Source: Catenovulum sp. 2E275
Lineage (GTDB): Bacteria > Pseudomonadota > Gammaproteobacteria > Enterobacterales > Alteromonadaceae
Reading direction: 5' to 3'
Length of the DNA: 64,000 bases
Assembly: GCF_025515275.1 (NCBI RefSeq)
Contig: NZ_JAOPFU010000012.1
Location: 1-64,000, forward strand
Shown piece after piece: positions 43,969 through 54,800 of this stretch. Below the pieces are notes generated by a model that saw only the letters and a list, made by a program, of their open reading frames with translations, was not told where the DNA came from and ran no database searches. How positions within the stretch are numbered: position 1 is the first letter of the stretch; the number at the start of each line of letters is the position of its first letter. Made by a program: the position numbers and the translations under genes.

Positions 43969-44034
43969 TTAATCTACCTCAAAGCGGCAAACGGAATGTT
44001 TACCGCTTATATCTACAACCAAATTACAACTTAA

Positions 44035-46815
44035 TTAGAACTTGGCTGTAATGCCAAAGTTGTAACGTGCGCCATAATCTTCAAAATCAACAATTTGATT
44101 TTGAAAGCGGTTATGACGGCGAGTCGTTTCATCTGTGATATTCAAGCCTTCAGCAAACAAGGTAAAAGTTTCATTGAGTTCATAGTTAGCTGAGATATCA
44201 ATTTGCTCGTAAGCTTCTGTAAAGGTTGGCTCAGCACCGCCTTTTAATAAGAATTTATCTCGCCAATTATACGCTATTCGAATAGAGAAGCTGTCTTGCT
44301 CATAAAAACCAACCAAATTTGCCGAGTCACTTAAACCGGTTAATGCAAAATCATTGTTCAGGTTATAAATATCGTAGTTATCAGAACTGTCGACCATGGT
44401 GTAATTTGCAATGGTACCAAAGCCGGAATCTCCAAACATATGCTGAATGTTAAACTCCCATCCGGTCACTTCGGTTGAATCTAAGTTTTTCGGAGTAGTC
44501 ACTGTCCATAAAATAGCAGGATCATCAGACTGCGATGTGCAGGCATTAATCGGATTTGTTGGACTGCCTTCTGGACAGTTACCACGAGGATTCACGCTTG
44601 GATTCGTTAAAGGCCCATTTGGTCCATTAATAATTCTTTCGTCTTCGCCCGTGGCAATAAAATTATCTACTTGTTTGCGGAAATAACCTGCTGACATATA
44701 ACTGGTATCCCCGTAGTACCATTCCAGTGATAAATCAAAGTTACGAGATTCATAAGGTAACAAATTAGGGTTACCTTGATTTGCTTTAAACGGGCCTGTA
44801 GATAAATGGTTAGTTAATTCGGTTGCTGGGAACATAGCGCTAATATCACTACGTGAAATAGTTGTGCTGTACGACATACGAGCGACTAAATCTCCGGTAA
44901 TATTTAAACTAAAATCCATGTTTGGTAAAAAGTAGTTATAGTCACCATATAAAGAGCTGGATGTTTCTTCATTTGCATATATCTTAGACATTTCTAAATC
45001 TGAAACCCAGTTAAATCCTACAACTGGTTTTTCGATTGAGTAAGAAGACACATCAGTATCTTCGTAGCGGACACCAATATTGGCATTAAAATCCATCCCA
45101 TTAAATTCAGTATTAAAATCAAATGATATATAATAGGCAAGTGTCTCCTCTTCAATACCATTTAAATTTTTATTTGTATCAACAAATAGATCTTGCGCTT
45201 TTACCATATCAATAAACTGAATAGCAGAATAATTAGGAATATGTTCAAAACCTATCCCACCATTTTCTAACGATAGGTCAAGTGCAGATATATCCATTGC
45301 ACCACCCAATGCAAAGTTAGCGCTATAAATGGTTGTGGTATCTACTTGATAATTAGTTGTTGCAACCCCAAAATTGATTGCACTTAAGCCGCCACTGCCT
45401 GTGTTTTCCCAGTGACCATGCAATTGAATTTGCTGGATGTTATTTTCAATTTCGTAGCCGCGTTCCTGATATAAATCTGCCCGCATATTCGACAAATCAT
45501 AGGCGCCACCATTTAACATTGAATCGTCGTAGCTGACTTTAGGCATATCAGAGCTAAAGTCAGCTTGTATGGTAACACCTTTGCCATCTGCAGTTTTGAT
45601 GTTTGCAAGATTCGCTAAGCGTTCGGCCGGTAAAGCACCTGGATTTGCATGAGAAGTTGAGTCATGCATATCGAGTTCAAATTTAAGGTTGTCTGTTGCA
45701 TACCATTCGAAATTTAAGCCATATGAATCGTTTTCGGTTTCAAATGCATATTCCCATGCCCAGAAGTTCAGTTCATCATTTGTACGGCGCGGATCAATAA
45801 TGGTTCCATTGGCATCTGCTTTGCCTGATTCCAGATTATCAAACCAAAAACTCATTCTGTTCATTTTGGTTTTTTCATCGTGGCGAGACATTGTATAGTC
45901 TGCGGTAGCCGTTAGGTTGTCGTTAATTGCATATTGGAAAACTAATTGTGCATTTTGTCGTGTGCGCTCTGTATTTGAGTCGTCCAAATCAACTGTTGGT
46001 ACTTTCCAGGTTTCTAACGTCGGGTTTTTATCTGTGTTAATAGCACCTGTGTCGGGAGACGCTCCTTCTGCAAAACCCGGATACCCTCGACTCCAGTTAT
46101 TTTGAGTACCTACTCTGTCTTTATGGCTATCTCGTTCAGCATGTGAGAGAGACAACATGACGCCAAGAGTATCATCTAAAAATGTATTACTGATTGTTCC
46201 GGATAATTCAGGGGTAATTCTTCTACCTGTACCATCACTTGTGCTTGTGTCCATCACAGCTTTGGCACTTGCATGAGCATTAAATCCCGGGCGTTCAAAT
46301 GGGCGCGCGGTTTTAATATTTATGGTTGCACCTATACCGCCTGAACTCACATGTGCTTTTCCAGTTTTATAAACTTCAACAGCAGAAACAGTATCAGCAC
46401 CCACTTCTTTAAAATTAAAACTTCTGGAAATACCTTCACCATCTAAGGCAGATGAGTTAGGCATTTGACGACCATTTAATGTGACCAAGTTAAAACTAGG
46501 ACCAAAACCACGCACGGTAACTTGGTTTCCTTCGTTGTTAGAGCGATCAATCGATACACCGGTAATACGTTGTAATGATTCGGCTAAATTAGTGTCAGGA
46601 AATTTACCAATGTCTTCAGCTGAAATGGCATCAATAACCCCTGATGCATCACGTTTTAACGCTGCTGATTTATTGAGTGAACTGCGAATGCCTTTTACGT
46701 GAATGACTTCCGATTCTTCCGCTTGATTAGTTTGAGCTTGAGCAACCGTAGTCATACCTGATGCGGCTAACATAGATAATAAGACGGTATTGAGTTTAAA
46801 CATGCTGTTACGCAT
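44035..46815 (-). CDS. TonB-dependent receptor 2 (Xanth-Caul type)
   Basis: 926 residues. Signal peptide ends AQAQ. TonB-box-like EVIHVKGIRSSLNKS; plug with DIGKFPDTNLAESLQRITGVSIDR, VTVRGFGPSFNLVTLNGRQMP and VEVYKTGKAHVSSGGIGATINI; barrel to the terminal YNFGITAKF. It is nearer the usual size than receptor 1 and differs strongly in the barrel, so the two probably import different oligosaccharides. ATG 46815 has agagga seven bases upstream. Divergent from the GntR gene at 47014, sharing an operator region. Confidence 0.93.
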   Translation of the reverse strand: MRNSMFKLNTVLLSMLAASGMTTVAQAQTNQAEESEVIHVKGIRSSLNKSAALKRDASGVIDAISAEDIGKFPDTNLAESLQRITGVSIDRSNNEGNQVTVRGFGPSFNLVTLNGRQMPNSSALDGEGISRSFNFKEVGADTVSAVEVYKTGKAHVSSGGIGATINIKTARPFERPGFNAHASAKAVMDTSTSDGTGRRITPELSGTISNTFLDDTLGVMLSLSHAERDSHKDRVGTQNNWSRGYPGFAEGASPDTGAINTDKNPTLETWKVPTVDLDDSNTERTRQNAQLVFQYAINDNLTATADYTMSRHDEKTKMNRMSFWFDNLESGKADANGTIIDPRRTNDELNFWAWEYAFETENDSYGLNFEWYATDNLKFELDMHDSTSHANPGALPAERLANLANIKTADGKGVTIQADFSSDMPKVSYDDSMLNGGAYDLSNMRADLYQERGYEIENNIQQIQLHGHWENTGSGGLSAINFGVATTNYQVDTTTIYSANFALGGAMDISALDLSLENGGIGFEHIPNYSAIQFIDMVKAQDLFVDTNKNLNGIEEETLAYYISFDFNTEFNGMDFNANIGVRYEDTDVSSYSIEKPVVGFNWVSDLEMSKIYANEETSSSLYGDYNYFLPNMDFSLNITGDLVARMSYSTTISRSDISAMFPATELTNHLSTGPFKANQGNPNLLPYESRNFDLSLEWYYGDTSYMSAGYFRKQVDNFIATGEDERIINGPNGPLTNPSVNPRGNCPEGSPTNPINACTSQSDDPAILWTVTTPKNLDSTEVTGWEFNIQHMFGDSGFGTIANYTMVDSSDNYDIYNLNNDFALTGLSDSANLVGFYEQDSFSIRIAYNWRDKFLLKGGAEPTFTEAYEQIDISANYELNETFTLFAEGLNITDETTRRHNRFQNQIVDFEDYGARYNFGITAKF

Positions 46816-46924
46816 TTGAATGTCCTCTTGTTTGTGTTGTTTGTTGAGTGTTTAACTTCCTAGCTGTACTGCTTCTAATGTCAGCGTTACAAACATCTCT
46901 ATAATATTTTTACTTTCTGTTAAC

Positions 46925-46954
46925 TATTGTTGTCAAGTGTTTATTGTAAACAAT
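46925..46954. promoter_or_regulatory. Twin operator-like motifs in divergent region
   Basis: ATTGTTGTCAAG at 46925-46936 and ATTGTAAACAAT at 46943-46954, 18 bases apart, lie between the TonB receptor 2 operon and the GntR gene. They fall within the longest GntR frame, favouring its later start, and suggest autoregulation plus receptor control. Confidence 0.55.
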
Positions 46955-47013
46955 TTAATTTAAGTGTAGTCTGTAAATGGATTATGTGTAATTTTAGTTG
47001 GGTTGTACGCAAT

Positions 47014-47673
47014 ATGTCGGCAAGTGAATATTTCAAAGATTTTTTTCAACACGAGAACAAAGTTTATGCGCAAATTCTTGCTGACATAGCTCAGGGCATA
47101 TATGTCAGTGGCGATAGGCTTGTGACTACAGCTTTGGCTAAACGCTACTGCACATCAATTAATCCAATTCGGGAGGCAATAAAACAACTTGAAGGTGAGG
47201 GATTTGTTACTTCGCAAAAAAATAGTGGCGCACGCGTGGCGAATTTTAGTCACGCGACCATGCGCGATGTATTCGAAATTTTGCAATTGCTCGAGCCATA
47301 TTTGTTTGAATGGTATATCCAAAGATATACGCAAGATTGTTTGTTAAAACTCAACGAAGTGTTGCATCAAATGCGTAGTTTAGCAGTTGATGAGCATATG
47401 AAATTTCGGGAACTCGACACAGAATTTCATTGGCTGATGTACAAACACCATTACAACAAAAGTGCTGTACAACTGTGGAAAAAAAACAAACTTATCTTAC
47501 AAGCGCTGCACGGCAATATTCCGATTAGTTTGGCAAGGCGTGAACATACAATTGTCGAACACGAAAAAATTCTATCCGACATAGTCAACAAAAAGCCGCA
47601 GGACGCAGTGCAAGCTTTGCAGCAACATATCAATCAAGGTCGGCAATATTGGTCAAAAGTATTAGTGCAGTAA
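47014..47673 (+). CDS. GntR/FCD-family transcriptional regulator 2
   Basis: About 219 residues from ATG 47014 (MSASEYFKDFFQ); the frame is open from TTG 46927 but would translate the operator. Winged helix-turn-helix about 12-75 (QILADIAQGIYVSGDRL, INPIREAIKQLEGEGF). FCD domain about 90-215 with metal residues in DTEFHWLMY and EHEKIL. Sequence differs from the regulator at 12394, so the two may sense different intermediates. It sits immediately before the dehydratase-transporter-kinase genes (22-bp gap) and is divergent from receptor 2, suggesting control of the galactonate/KDG genes and the receptor operon. Confidence 0.85.
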   Translation: MSASEYFKDFFQHENKVYAQILADIAQGIYVSGDRLVTTALAKRYCTSINPIREAIKQLEGEGFVTSQKNSGARVANFSHATMRDVFEILQLLEPYLFEWYIQRYTQDCLLKLNEVLHQMRSLAVDEHMKFRELDTEFHWLMYKHHYNKSAVQLWKKNKLILQALHGNIPISLARREHTIVEHEKILSDIVNKKPQDAVQALQQHINQGRQYWSKVLVQ

Positions 47674-47695
47674 GTTGGTTAACTAGAGAAGTAAC

Positions 47696-48850
47696 ATGAA
47701 AATAACAGATATAAAAACATATGTATTTTGGCTTGGCTTTCGCAATGTTTGTTTGGTGAAAGTTGAAACTGATCAGGGCATTTATGGCTGGGGGGAATCT
47801 GGTTTATCCGGTCGAGAAAAAGCTGTGGTTGGCACTATTGAACATTTTAAGCAATTTCTAATTGGCCAAAATGCGCTTAATATCTCTGCCATGTGGCAAG
47901 AAATGTATCGTAGCCAATATTTTGAAGGTGGCCGTGTATTGGCTGCCGCCATTTCGTCTATTGATATAGCGCTGCATGACATTGCCGGAAAATATTTAAA
48001 CCAGCCAGCTTATCAATTGTTAGGTGGTAAACAGCGCAATTATATCCCTTTATTTGCAACGTCAGTAAAAGATTTCAACCAAGGTTTAATTGAAGATTTA
48101 CTCAAATTAAAAGAGCAAGGTTGGCAGTCTATTCGGGTCACCACAGGCGAACATGGCAAAGCAGAAGGGAAAACTGTTTTTGACAGTAGAAAGTCATTAG
48201 CCAAAACAGCACATTGGTTAACCCAAGCACGCGAAGCTATAGGCAGTGAAATTATGCTGGGTATTGATTACCACCACAGACTAAGTGTTGGTGAAACCGC
48301 ATCTTTTTGTCAACGCATGCCAAGTGGCACTTTAGATTATTTAGAAGAGCCAATACGCGATCAGTCTATTCAGGCCTATCAAAATTTACGCTCTATGGTG
48401 GATATTCCGTTTGCGATAGGTGAAGAGCTCACCAGCAAGTGGGATTTTGCACCATACGTTGACAGCGCTTTAACCAATTATGCGCGAATAGATATTTGTA
48501 ACGCGGGTGGTTTTACTGAAGCAATTAAAATTGCCGCCATGTGTGAAACAAAATATATCGACATGATGCCGCACAATCCACTTAGCCCAATTTGTACCGC
48601 CGCATCAGTACATTATTGTGCAGCTATTGCCAATATGAGCTGGTTAGAGCTTGCGCCATACGATGGTGATTTATCTGAATACGATGAAATTTTTACTAAT
48701 CGACCGCGTGTAACCAATAACAGTTTTGCTGTGCCTGACTGTGTCGGCTTAGGTATAGACGTAAATGAAGAAAAACTGCAAAACCAACAATTCAAATTTT
48801 GGGAACCACCCAGATTAATTAAACCAGACGGCAGTTACACCAACTGGTAA
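47696..48850 (+). CDS. D-galactonate dehydratase-like enolase-superfamily enzyme
   Basis: 384 residues. Compared from memory with E. coli DgoD, the same scheme appears with a constant shift of eight residues: metal ligands Asp191, Glu217 and Glu243, catalytic His193 (IDYHHR) and His293 (MPHNPLSP). The opening MKITDIKTYVF and GWGESGLSGREK also fit. It would dehydrate an aldonate, most simply D-galactonate, to the 2-keto-3-deoxy acid. The tail after about 330 (APYDGDLSEYDEIF) is unlike DgoD, so a related aldonate cannot be excluded. It is distinct from the L-AHG cycloisomerase at 13381, which uses a Lys-His pair. Good ribosome site (agagaagtaac). Confidence 0.78.
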   Translation: MKITDIKTYVFWLGFRNVCLVKVETDQGIYGWGESGLSGREKAVVGTIEHFKQFLIGQNALNISAMWQEMYRSQYFEGGRVLAAAISSIDIALHDIAGKYLNQPAYQLLGGKQRNYIPLFATSVKDFNQGLIEDLLKLKEQGWQSIRVTTGEHGKAEGKTVFDSRKSLAKTAHWLTQAREAIGSEIMLGIDYHHRLSVGETASFCQRMPSGTLDYLEEPIRDQSIQAYQNLRSMVDIPFAIGEELTSKWDFAPYVDSALTNYARIDICNAGGFTEAIKIAAMCETKYIDMMPHNPLSPICTAASVHYCAAIANMSWLELAPYDGDLSEYDEIFTNRPRVTNNSFAVPDCVGLGIDVNEEKLQNQQFKFWEPPRLIKPDGSYTNW

Positions 48851-48864
48851 TAAAGGGGGATAAA

Positions 48865-50142
48865 ATGAAAAAAGGTGGCATTTTAGCGCTGATATTTATC
48901 AGTGTGGTCATTAACTACATGGACAGAACCAATATATCTGTTGCAGCGGCTGCAATTTCGGCTGACTTAAATATCAGCAAAGTTGAAATGGGTTTGATCT
49001 TTTCCGCATTTGCTTGGACCTATTCAATTATGCAAATACCTGGTGGCATGTTAGTGGACGCCGTGCGTATTCGTATTTTGTATCCATTTATTTTAGTCGC
49101 TTGGAGTTTAGTGACTTTAGTACAAGGTTTAGTTAGCTCAGTTGCGGCACTCATTGGCTGTCGAATGGCGATAGGTTTTTTTGAAGCACCAAGTTATCCT
49201 GCTAACAACAAAATAGTCACTCAATGGTTTGCCGAGCAAGAAAGAGCAGGGGCGATTGCAGTTTATACCTCTGGGCAATTTATTGGTTTGGCATTTTTAA
49301 TGCCCGTGTTGGCGGTTATTCAGGACTGGTTTGGCTGGCGTGGTTTGTTTATTGTTTCAGGTTTAATTGGCATAGTTTGGGCGGTTATTTGGTACATATT
49401 TTACAAAGAAGCACCAACTGAAAACACGCAAGCTAATACTCAAGCTAATGTTCAAAGCAATAAAACAACTGCAGAACCAGCCAATGCAACACCCGTTAGC
49501 ATGCAAAATTTAAAACTGGCATTTTCTAGCAAAAAACTCTGGGGCATTTATATTGGCCAATTCTGTTTAGGCGGCACCTTAGTGTTCTTTTTAACTTGGT
49601 TTCCAACTTACTTAGCTGAATACCGCGGATTTAGTGATTTAAAAACCGGCTTTTTAGCCTCAGTACCATTTTTAGCGGCATTTTGTGGTGTGCTGTTGTC
49701 AGGTTTTGTATCTGATTTATTGGTGCGTAAAGGTTACTCAAATGAGTTTGCGCGTAAAACTCCTATCATATTAGGTTTGTTTTTATCTAGCTCGGTTATT
49801 TTTGCCAACTACACCGACAGCACTTTATGGGTGACTTTCTTCTTATCTTTAACCTTTTTTGGCAATGGTTTGGCTTCGATCAACTGGGTCTTTGTCTCTT
49901 TAATCGCGCCTAAACATATGGTTGGTTTAGTCGGTGGCTGTTTTAATTTTATCGGTGGTTTATCTGCGGTAATTGTACCTATTCTTATTGGTTTTTTAGT
50001 GCAAGACGGTGATTTTAGACCCGCATTAGCACTGATTGCAGGCCTCGCATTTGTTGGTTTGTTCTCGTATTTATTTTTGGTGGGCAAGGTTGAAACCATA
50101 GAAATGCCAATTGCCGAAAATGAATTGGAGGCCAAAGCGTGA
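48865..50142 (+). CDS. MFS sugar-acid:H+ symporter (ACS family)
   Basis: 425 residues, 12 predicted membrane helices with a central loop at about 185-210. Anion:cation symporter signatures: INYMDRTNISVAA (helix 1), the helix 2-3 loop GGMLVDAVRIR, and IGFFEAPSYPANNKIVTQWF with the family's acidic Glu in helix 4. Closest in type to galactonate, glucarate and hexuronate transporters (DgoT, GarP, ExuT). Placed between a galactonate-type dehydratase and a keto-deoxy acid kinase, it probably imports an aldonate or the keto-deoxy acid. It overlaps the kinase start by four bases. Confidence 0.87.
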   Translation: MKKGGILALIFISVVINYMDRTNISVAAAAISADLNISKVEMGLIFSAFAWTYSIMQIPGGMLVDAVRIRILYPFILVAWSLVTLVQGLVSSVAALIGCRMAIGFFEAPSYPANNKIVTQWFAEQERAGAIAVYTSGQFIGLAFLMPVLAVIQDWFGWRGLFIVSGLIGIVWAVIWYIFYKEAPTENTQANTQANVQSNKTTAEPANATPVSMQNLKLAFSSKKLWGIYIGQFCLGGTLVFFLTWFPTYLAEYRGFSDLKTGFLASVPFLAAFCGVLLSGFVSDLLVRKGYSNEFARKTPIILGLFLSSSVIFANYTDSTLWVTFFLSLTFFGNGLASINWVFVSLIAPKHMVGLVGGCFNFIGGLSAVIVPILIGFLVQDGDFRPALALIAGLAFVGLFSYLFLVGKVETIEMPIAENELEAKA

Positions 50143-51155
50143 GCATAGTTTTTTTTGGCGAAATAATGCAAAGGTTGACGCCAGCATTACCACAACAAAA
50201 ATTGGTTGTTGCGAAAAATTTAGCGGTTGATTTTGCAGGGGCTGAAGCAAATGTTGCGAGCTCACTTGCAAGGTTAGGTCATCAAAGTTATTTCGCGACT
50301 TGTTTACCTGATAACCCAATAGGCGATCACTGTATCGCGACACTTAAACAATACGGTATCAACACCGATTATTGTTTACGAAGTGGTCATAGAATTGGTA
50401 GTTATTTTATTGAGCTTGGCGCATCTATTCGTCCATCGCGAGTGGTTTACGATAGAGCAGATTCGGCTTTTGCTGAGCTGCAGCCCGGTCAATTCGATTG
50501 GGAAAAGATATTAGCCGGTAAAGACTGGTTGTTTATCGGCGGAATCACACCTGCACTTTCAACCAATTGCGCCAGTGAGATAGTAAAAGCTGCGCGTATT
50601 GCTAATAACATGGGCGTTAAAGTTGCTTTTGATATTAATTACCGCCGCAGTTTATGGTCTGAAGAGCAGCAACAAAACAAAAAAGCCGAGCAGATTTTTA
50701 GCCAAATTTTACATTACAGTGATTTAGCTTTTGCCAACGCAGGTGCAGTTGCTGATGTGTTTGGCAAAACTTTTGACAAGGCTGATGCAATTGACCAAAC
50801 CAAACTTGTTGCCGCTTATTTAACCGATACCTTTAATGTAGACGCGGCAGTAACCGCGCGAATACACAAGAGTGCATCGAGCAACCTGTTGGCCGCGATT
50901 TACCGCACTCAAGGTGAAAATTATCAAAGCAATTGGTTAGACGTAGAGATACTCGACCGATTAGGCACTGGGGATGCATTTGCCGCAGGGATTTTGCATG
51001 GTCTATTAAGTGGCAAATCAGCACAACAGACAATTGATTTTGCCAATGCAGCTTTTGCACTGGCGCACACTTGTTACGGCGATCAACATTGGTCGGATGA
51101 AGCTGAAATAAATGCAGTCGTTCAAGGTTTTACCAGCGGATATGTTATTCGCTAA
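50139..51155 (+). CDS. kdgK: 2-keto-3-deoxygluconate kinase (PfkB family)
   Basis: 338 residues, GTG start overlapping the transporter stop (gtga), indicating coupling. PfkB features: GGAEANVA-like AGAEANVASSLARLG (about 33-47), lid/substrate residues SYFIELGASIRPSRVVYDRADS (split family pattern of KDG kinases), FDINYRRSLW (about 167-176), and catalytic Asp279 in GTGDAFAAG. It phosphorylates KDG at C6. It would serve both the L-AHG route (KDG) and, if promiscuous as several relatives are, 2-keto-3-deoxygalactonate from the dehydratase upstream. Confidence 0.88.
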   Translation: MSIVFFGEIMQRLTPALPQQKLVVAKNLAVDFAGAEANVASSLARLGHQSYFATCLPDNPIGDHCIATLKQYGINTDYCLRSGHRIGSYFIELGASIRPSRVVYDRADSAFAELQPGQFDWEKILAGKDWLFIGGITPALSTNCASEIVKAARIANNMGVKVAFDINYRRSLWSEEQQQNKKAEQIFSQILHYSDLAFANAGAVADVFGKTFDKADAIDQTKLVAAYLTDTFNVDAAVTARIHKSASSNLLAAIYRTQGENYQSNWLDVEILDRLGTGDAFAAGILHGLLSGKSAQQTIDFANAAFALAHTCYGDQHWSDEAEINAVVQGFTSGYVIR

Positions 51156-51225
51156 ATTTTTTCTTTTAAAAATATAGTTAACAGTTAACGTTTTTATTTA
51201 AGGTGTTGAGGTGTGGAATTATCCA

Positions 51226-51864
51226 ATGAATAAACAACAAATAATTGAACAGATGTTTAAACAAAAGCTGGTGGTGATTATTCGAGTTGAACAGCCAGAA
51301 CAGATAGACGGCATAGTTGAAAACCTATTAACCGCGGGTGTCGGTATTTTAGAAATAACCAGCAACACCCCGGGGTTCGCGAGCAAAATCACCCAACTGC
51401 GCGAGCAATATCCAAACTTAATTGTTGGTGCTGGTACAATCACCACAGTAGAAATTGCTGAGCAAGCCAAAGCTGCGGGTGCGCAGTTCTTAGTAACCCC
51501 GAATACCTGTAAACAAGTTGGTGCTTTTGCTAATGAACATAATTTACCTGTATTAATGGGCGCATTTACCCCGACTGATGTGGTAGAGGCGAAAAAAGCA
51601 GGCGCTGATGTAGTTAAGTTGTTTCCGGCTGAGCCAATTGGCCCTGAATATTTGAAAGCTTTAGCCAAAGGGCCGTTTTTAGACACAGCATTTTTCCCGG
51701 TTGGCGGCATAGATCAAGACAACTTTGAACAGTGGATAGATGCTGGTGCGAAAGGTTTAGGTATAGGCGGCGCATTGGCAAAACCAGTAGAAACTGAAGT
51801 TGAAAAACAACAACTCATTGCTGGTGTTAGCAAAATAGTTAATCGACTAAAACAAATGGGATAA
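51226..51864 (+). CDS. eda: KDPG/KDPGal aldolase
   Basis: 212 residues from ATG 51226 (GTG 51211 with aaggtgttgag upstream is an equally possible start). A class I aldolase, TIM barrel: Glu43 (LEITSNTPG) and Schiff-base Lys131 (VVKLFPAE), plus GAGTI and FFPVGGI phosphate-binding segments. Cleaves 2-keto-3-deoxy-6-phosphogluconate (or -galactonate) to pyruvate and glyceraldehyde 3-phosphate, feeding glycolysis. A short gap of about 70 bases before it has repeated GTTAAC half sites (51177-51189) and may hold a minor promoter. Seven bases separate it from the GH50-lactonase gene, so an agarase lies in a central-metabolism operon. Confidence 0.9.
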   Translation: MNKQQIIEQMFKQKLVVIIRVEQPEQIDGIVENLLTAGVGILEITSNTPGFASKITQLREQYPNLIVGAGTITTVEIAEQAKAAGAQFLVTPNTCKQVGAFANEHNLPVLMGAFTPTDVVEAKKAGADVVKLFPAEPIGPEYLKALAKGPFLDTAFFPVGGIDQDNFEQWIDAGAKGLGIGGALAKPVETEVEKQQLIAGVSKIVNRLKQMG

Positions 51865-51871
51865 AAGCACA

Positions 51872-54800
51872 ATGCAATTTATAAATATAAAACACCTTAG
51901 CCTGCTCGGTTTTGCTGGGTTATTAGCAGCATGCGGGCAAACTTCGAATACTTATAACAGTGAAAAAATGTTGTGGGATTTTGAGCAAGCGGCTGATTTT
52001 AATAATTTAGTCACTGAAAATGCTTTAATTAAATCTATTGTTGCAGGTTCAAATACAGCTGCCAAAATTAGCTTTGATTCAAAACAGCAGCATGTGTCCG
52101 GTTTTGAGTTTAAATCAGAGCATGGGTGGGACTGGTCGCACGAACAATCTTTTGCTTTTGCATTAGATATACAAAACCCAAAAAATAACTCAGTGCACAT
52201 GTATGTCACAGTTAAAGATAAAGCCGGCAAAACGCATAATCGGAGCTTTGTTGTGCCAGCTAGCTCAGCTGACACCTATTTTATTGAACTTAAAGGCATA
52301 GATTTAGATGTAGAAACTGGCATACGCTCAAATCCGCCAAGCTGGCAGAGTGATTATGTACCGATTATTTGGCGACATGGCACAAAAAATATCGATATCA
52401 GCCAAATAACCAGTATTAAATTTAATGTAAGAGGTGTACTTGAAGATAAACAACTGATTATCGACAACGCTCGTTTAATTTACCCGAAAGCCGTTGATAA
52501 TAACTACCTAACTAATTTAGTGGATGAATTTGGCCAGAGTACTCGCGTTGATTTTCCAAACAAGGTAACGTCAACCGCTGAGCTGATTGAGATCCACAAT
52601 AAAGAACAAACCGAATTATCTGCGAGTGGTTTTACCGACCGCTCCAAATATAATGGCTGGAAGCATGGCCCCAAATTGGCGGCAACGGGTTATTACCGAG
52701 CTGAGAAATTCCAAGGAAAATGGACTTTAGTTGATCCTGAAGGGCACTTATTTTTCTCTAATGGTATCGCCAATGTACGTTTAGCCAATACTTCTACCAT
52801 TACAGGTTATGACTTTGACCACAGCAAAATCGTTGAGCGCAAAGCGGGCGATTTAACCCCGGAAGATTCATTAGGTTTAAACCCAGCACCTAAAGCTGCA
52901 TGGCCTAGCCGTGAAGTTTCCTCAGAGTTACGAGCAAATATGTTTAGCTGGTTGCCAGAATATGGCTCTGAACTGGCTGATAACTTTGGTTATAGGCGTT
53001 CAGTACATACAGGCGCAATTGAGCGAGGTGAAACTTTTAGTTTTTACCGCGCCAATTTACAGCGTAAGTACCAAACAAATGATGACGCTGAATTGATGGA
53101 AAAATGGCGAGAAACGACAGTAAAACGTATGCAGTCTTGGGGTTTCACTTCGTTTGGTAATTGGATTGATGCTAAATATTACGACATGCAGCAATATCCA
53201 TATTTTGCGAACGGTTGGATTATTGGTGACTTTAAAACCGTTAGCAGTGGCAATGATTATTGGAGCCCGTTGCCTGATCCGTTCGATCCTGTTTTTAAAC
53301 AACGTACCGACATCACAGTGAAACAAATTGCTGATGAAGTAAAAAATAGCCCTTGGTGTGTTGGTGTGTTTATTGATAATGAAAAAAGTTGGGGCATGAT
53401 GGGCTCAGTTGAAGGTCAGTATGGCATAGTATTAAATACGCTCACCCGCCCAGCCAGTGATAGCCCTGCCAAACAGGTATTTGTTGATGAATTAGCTAAA
53501 AAATATAGCTCGATTGAACAGCTTAACCTAGCGTGGAATACACAAATATCTGATTGGCAAACCTTAGCCAAAGGCGTTGAAATAACCAAGTATTCTGATG
53601 TTATGTTGACCGACTTGTCACATTTATTATTTGTTTATGCCGAGCAATATTTCAAAGTAGTTAAACAATCGGTTAAGCACTATATGCCGAACCATATGTA
53701 CATGGGCGCACGTTTTGCCGACTGGGGTATGACACCTGAAATCCGTTTTGCTGCGGCCAAACATGCTGATGTTATGAGCTATAACTATTATAAAGAAGGC
53801 ATCAACGACGATTTTTGGGACTTTTTAGCTGAAATTGACAAACCAAGTATTATCGGCGAATTCCACAATGGCGCTTTAGATTCAGGTTTATTAAACCCTG
53901 GGTTGATTCATGCAGAATCGCAAGCTGATCGTGGACGTAAATATCAAGAGTATTTGTATAGTGTTATCGACAACCCATATCTAGTTGGTGCACATTGGTT
54001 CCAATATATAGACTCGCCATTGACTGGCCGCGCTTACGACGGCGAGAACTACAATGTTGGTTTTGTCTCGGTAACGGACATTCCTTATCAACCTTTGGTT
54101 GATGCGGTAAAAGAGGTAAACAAAAACATATATCCACGACGTTTTAGTCAAGCTTTGTATCAAATTCACGATCAAGCAGCGTTAAACTATTTAGATATAA
54201 ACCAAGGATATGAACAACTGGCTGAGGGTTTTAAATGGGTGGAAGGGCCATTATGGATTGAAAACTCACTTGAGCAATCAGGTTATTTGCTATTTTCGGA
54301 TATCCCAAATAATCAGATTATCAAGTATTCGCCAACTGAAGGTGTATCTACTTATTTAACTGATAGCGGTTTTTCAAACGGGTTAAATTTAACTCCACAA
54401 AATCAATTAGTGATAATGCAGTCTCGTAGTCGACAAGTGGCTGTGATGGAAGCTCCACTAAATAACGCTAAAACAAACTACAAAGCATTGGCAACCCACT
54501 ACCATGGCAAACGGCTAAATAGCCCAAACGATGTTGCGGTTGATAACAAAGGCAATGTGTTTTTTACAGATCCGCCTTATGGTTTGCCAAAATCAATGGA
54601 CGATCCAGCGAAAGAATTAGATTTTCAAGGCGTTTTTAAATTATCACCCGAAGGTGATCTTAAACTGCTGGATAAAAGTTTAACCTTTCCCAACGGAATC
54701 GCTCTTTCACCAGATAACAGAACCCTGTATGTTGCGGTATCTGATCCAGATGCGCCTGCTTGGTATCAATATCAATTAGATGAGCAAGGGGAGGTGCTTA

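Noticed and set aside
47014-51864. Second enolase-type gene taken as another L-AHG cycloisomerase
   Set aside because: Its active site follows the DgoD scheme (Asp191, His193, Glu217, Glu243, His293) and lacks the KIK and CTHGM motifs of the cycloisomerase at 13381.
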